Below, piece after piece: positions 5,338 through 5,707 of a stretch of DNA of 5,707 nucleotides. The stretch lies in assembly GCA_030618675.1 (NCBI GenBank), contig JAUXCV010000118.1, forward strand, positions 1 to 5,707, in the 5' to 3' direction. This DNA comes from Acidimicrobiia bacterium (GTDB taxonomy: Bacteria > Actinomycetota > Acidimicrobiia > Spongiisociales > UBA5794). Under the pieces are notes generated by a model that worked only from the letters and a program-made list of their open reading frames with translations, was not told the DNA's origin and ran no database searches. The translations under genes and the position numbers were made by a program. How positions within the stretch are numbered: position 1 is the first letter of the stretch; each line of letters begins with the position of its first letter.

Positions 5338-5573
5338 CCGGCGGCAAGCGAGCGGCGGCACTCCACGCACACGCCGCGGCCCTTGAACGCCGCAACCGAT
5401 GTCGTGGAACCGCAGAACACGCAGCTTGCCTCGAGCTTGCGGATCACGATCGAGTCGTTCTCAACACCGATTTCGAGTTCGTCGCCTTCGTGGATGTTGA
5501 ACAGGCGACGGGTCTCGGCCGGTACCACGATGCGGCCGAGGCCATCGATCTTGCGTACCATCACGGTATCCAA
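5334..5573 (-). CDS. AbrB/SpoVT-type transition-state regulator with C-terminal Cys4 zinc-ribbon-like motif
   Basis: A leftward gene for a 79-residue DNA-binding protein. Residues 5-46 are an AbrB/MazE-type swapped-hairpin domain: MVRKIDGLGRIVVPAETRR, then FNIHEGDELEIGVEND and SIVIRK. The tail CVFCG (51-55) and CVECR (69-73) gives C-x2-C-x14-C-x2-C, a likely zinc site, with AFKGRG between the pairs. This layout resembles the Firmicutes AbrB-like regulators that end in CIFCG...FKGK..C..C, rather than B. subtilis AbrB itself. AbrB proteins are dimeric or tetrameric global regulators. The chosen start is TTG at 5573 because GGAGG lies 7 bases before it and it gives the family's usual short N-terminus before VRK; ATG at 5561 is the alternative. 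A MazE-like antitoxin role is unlikely, as no toxin gene adjoins it. Its targets are unknown. Confidence 0.9.
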   Translation of the reverse strand: MDTVMVRKIDGLGRIVVPAETRRLFNIHEGDELEIGVENDSIVIRKLEASCVFCGSTTSVAAFKGRGVCVECRRSLAAG

Positions 5574-5580
5574 CGGCGAA

Positions 5581-5585
5581 CCTCC
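5581..5585 (-). promoter_or_regulatory. Shine-Dalgarno GGAGG deciding the TTG start of the AbrB-type gene
   Basis: Read leftward, GGAGG stands 7 bases before TTG 5573 and 19 bases before ATG 5561, which favours TTG. It is the clearest ribosome-binding site in the window; most other genes here have none. Confidence 0.7.
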
Positions 5586-5620
5586 ATCAACGTCGAGTGC
5601 CGATCGGCCATGCCCGATCG

Positions 5621-5626
5621 AGTGTA
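5621..5626 (-). promoter_or_regulatory. Candidate -10 box (TACACT) for the AbrB-type gene
   Basis: TACACT read leftward is a good TANNNT match and would give a 5' leader of about 40 bases carrying the GGAGG site. Upstream, CTGAGC about 16 bases away is at best a weak -35. Other TA-rich choices exist in this gap, so the assignment is tentative. Confidence 0.35.
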
Positions 5627-5683
5627 CCGGTGCGTGTAGGTCGCTCAGCCGTCCGCGTCGAACTCCAATCCGGGTCGCAGCAC

Positions 5684-5707
5684 TACCATCGCAAGACCGT
5701 GACTGAC
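5684..5707 (+). other. Possible promoter and first codons of a rightward gene leaving the window
   Basis: TACCAT (5684-5689) fits TANNNT and is followed 10 bases later by GTG ACT GAC (5699-5707). This would be a near-leaderless start of a rightward gene. In B. subtilis metS (methionyl-tRNA synthetase) occupies this place after rsmI and abrB, so metG/metS is a guess from gene order only; three codons cannot identify it. Confidence 0.25.

Noticed and set aside
5645..5707. Leftward 20-residue open tail ending in TGA at 5647-5645, possibly the end of an upstream gene
   Set aside because: Too short to judge, no recognisable motif, and it would conflict with the GTG 5699 rightward start suggested by gene order; longer sequence is needed to choose.

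Overview
The window looks like chromosomal DNA of a high-GC member of the Actinomycetota, most likely an uncultured Acidimicrobiia-type lineage. The reasons are the GC-rich codon use, an actinobacterial-style GlgC, a lipoprotein with a Thr-rich linker, a tiny gene matching actinobacterial ribosomal protein bL37, and several genes whose -10-like hexamers lie almost at the start codon (leaderless or near-leaderless transcription). The lineage is inference. There is no mobile element, CRISPR array, tRNA or rRNA, and no gene-free stretch longer than about 220 bases.

Layout, left to right. 1-336 is the C-terminal end of an oligopeptide/dipeptide ABC transporter ATPase. A 70-base gap holds a perfect 7-bp inverted repeat and a -10-like box. 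407-1111 encodes a six-helix potassium-channel-type protein with a TLGFGD filter. glgC (1122-2354, ADP-glucose synthesis for glycogen) follows after only 10 bases. The 100-base gap behind glgC contains a perfect 11-bp inverted repeat, a tandem direct repeat and a -10-like box, and leads into a secreted HELVH zinc-peptidase-like lipoprotein (2455-3834). Next comes a 219-base intergenic region with two opposed arrays of tandem heptamers.

The right half is a translation-related cluster. A 27-codon leftward gene (4054-4137) encodes a bL37-like 50S protein. Rightward from nearly the same point runs a DUF192 protein (about 4187-4501), whose stop overlaps the start of rsmI (4498-5337, 16S rRNA 2'-O-methyltransferase) as ATGA. 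rsmI meets a convergent AbrB-type regulator with a Cys4 zinc-ribbon-like tail (5334-5573), and their stop codons are interleaved. This rsmI/convergent-abrB pair matches the order in Bacillus subtilis, where metS comes next, and the last bases could be the start of such a gene.

I do not see an obvious new defence or biosynthetic system. The items most worth following up are the bL37 gene missed by length cutoffs and its antisense conflict with the DUF192 reading frame, the repeated leaderless promoter pattern, the two intergenic repeat structures, and the conserved rsmI-abrB junction.
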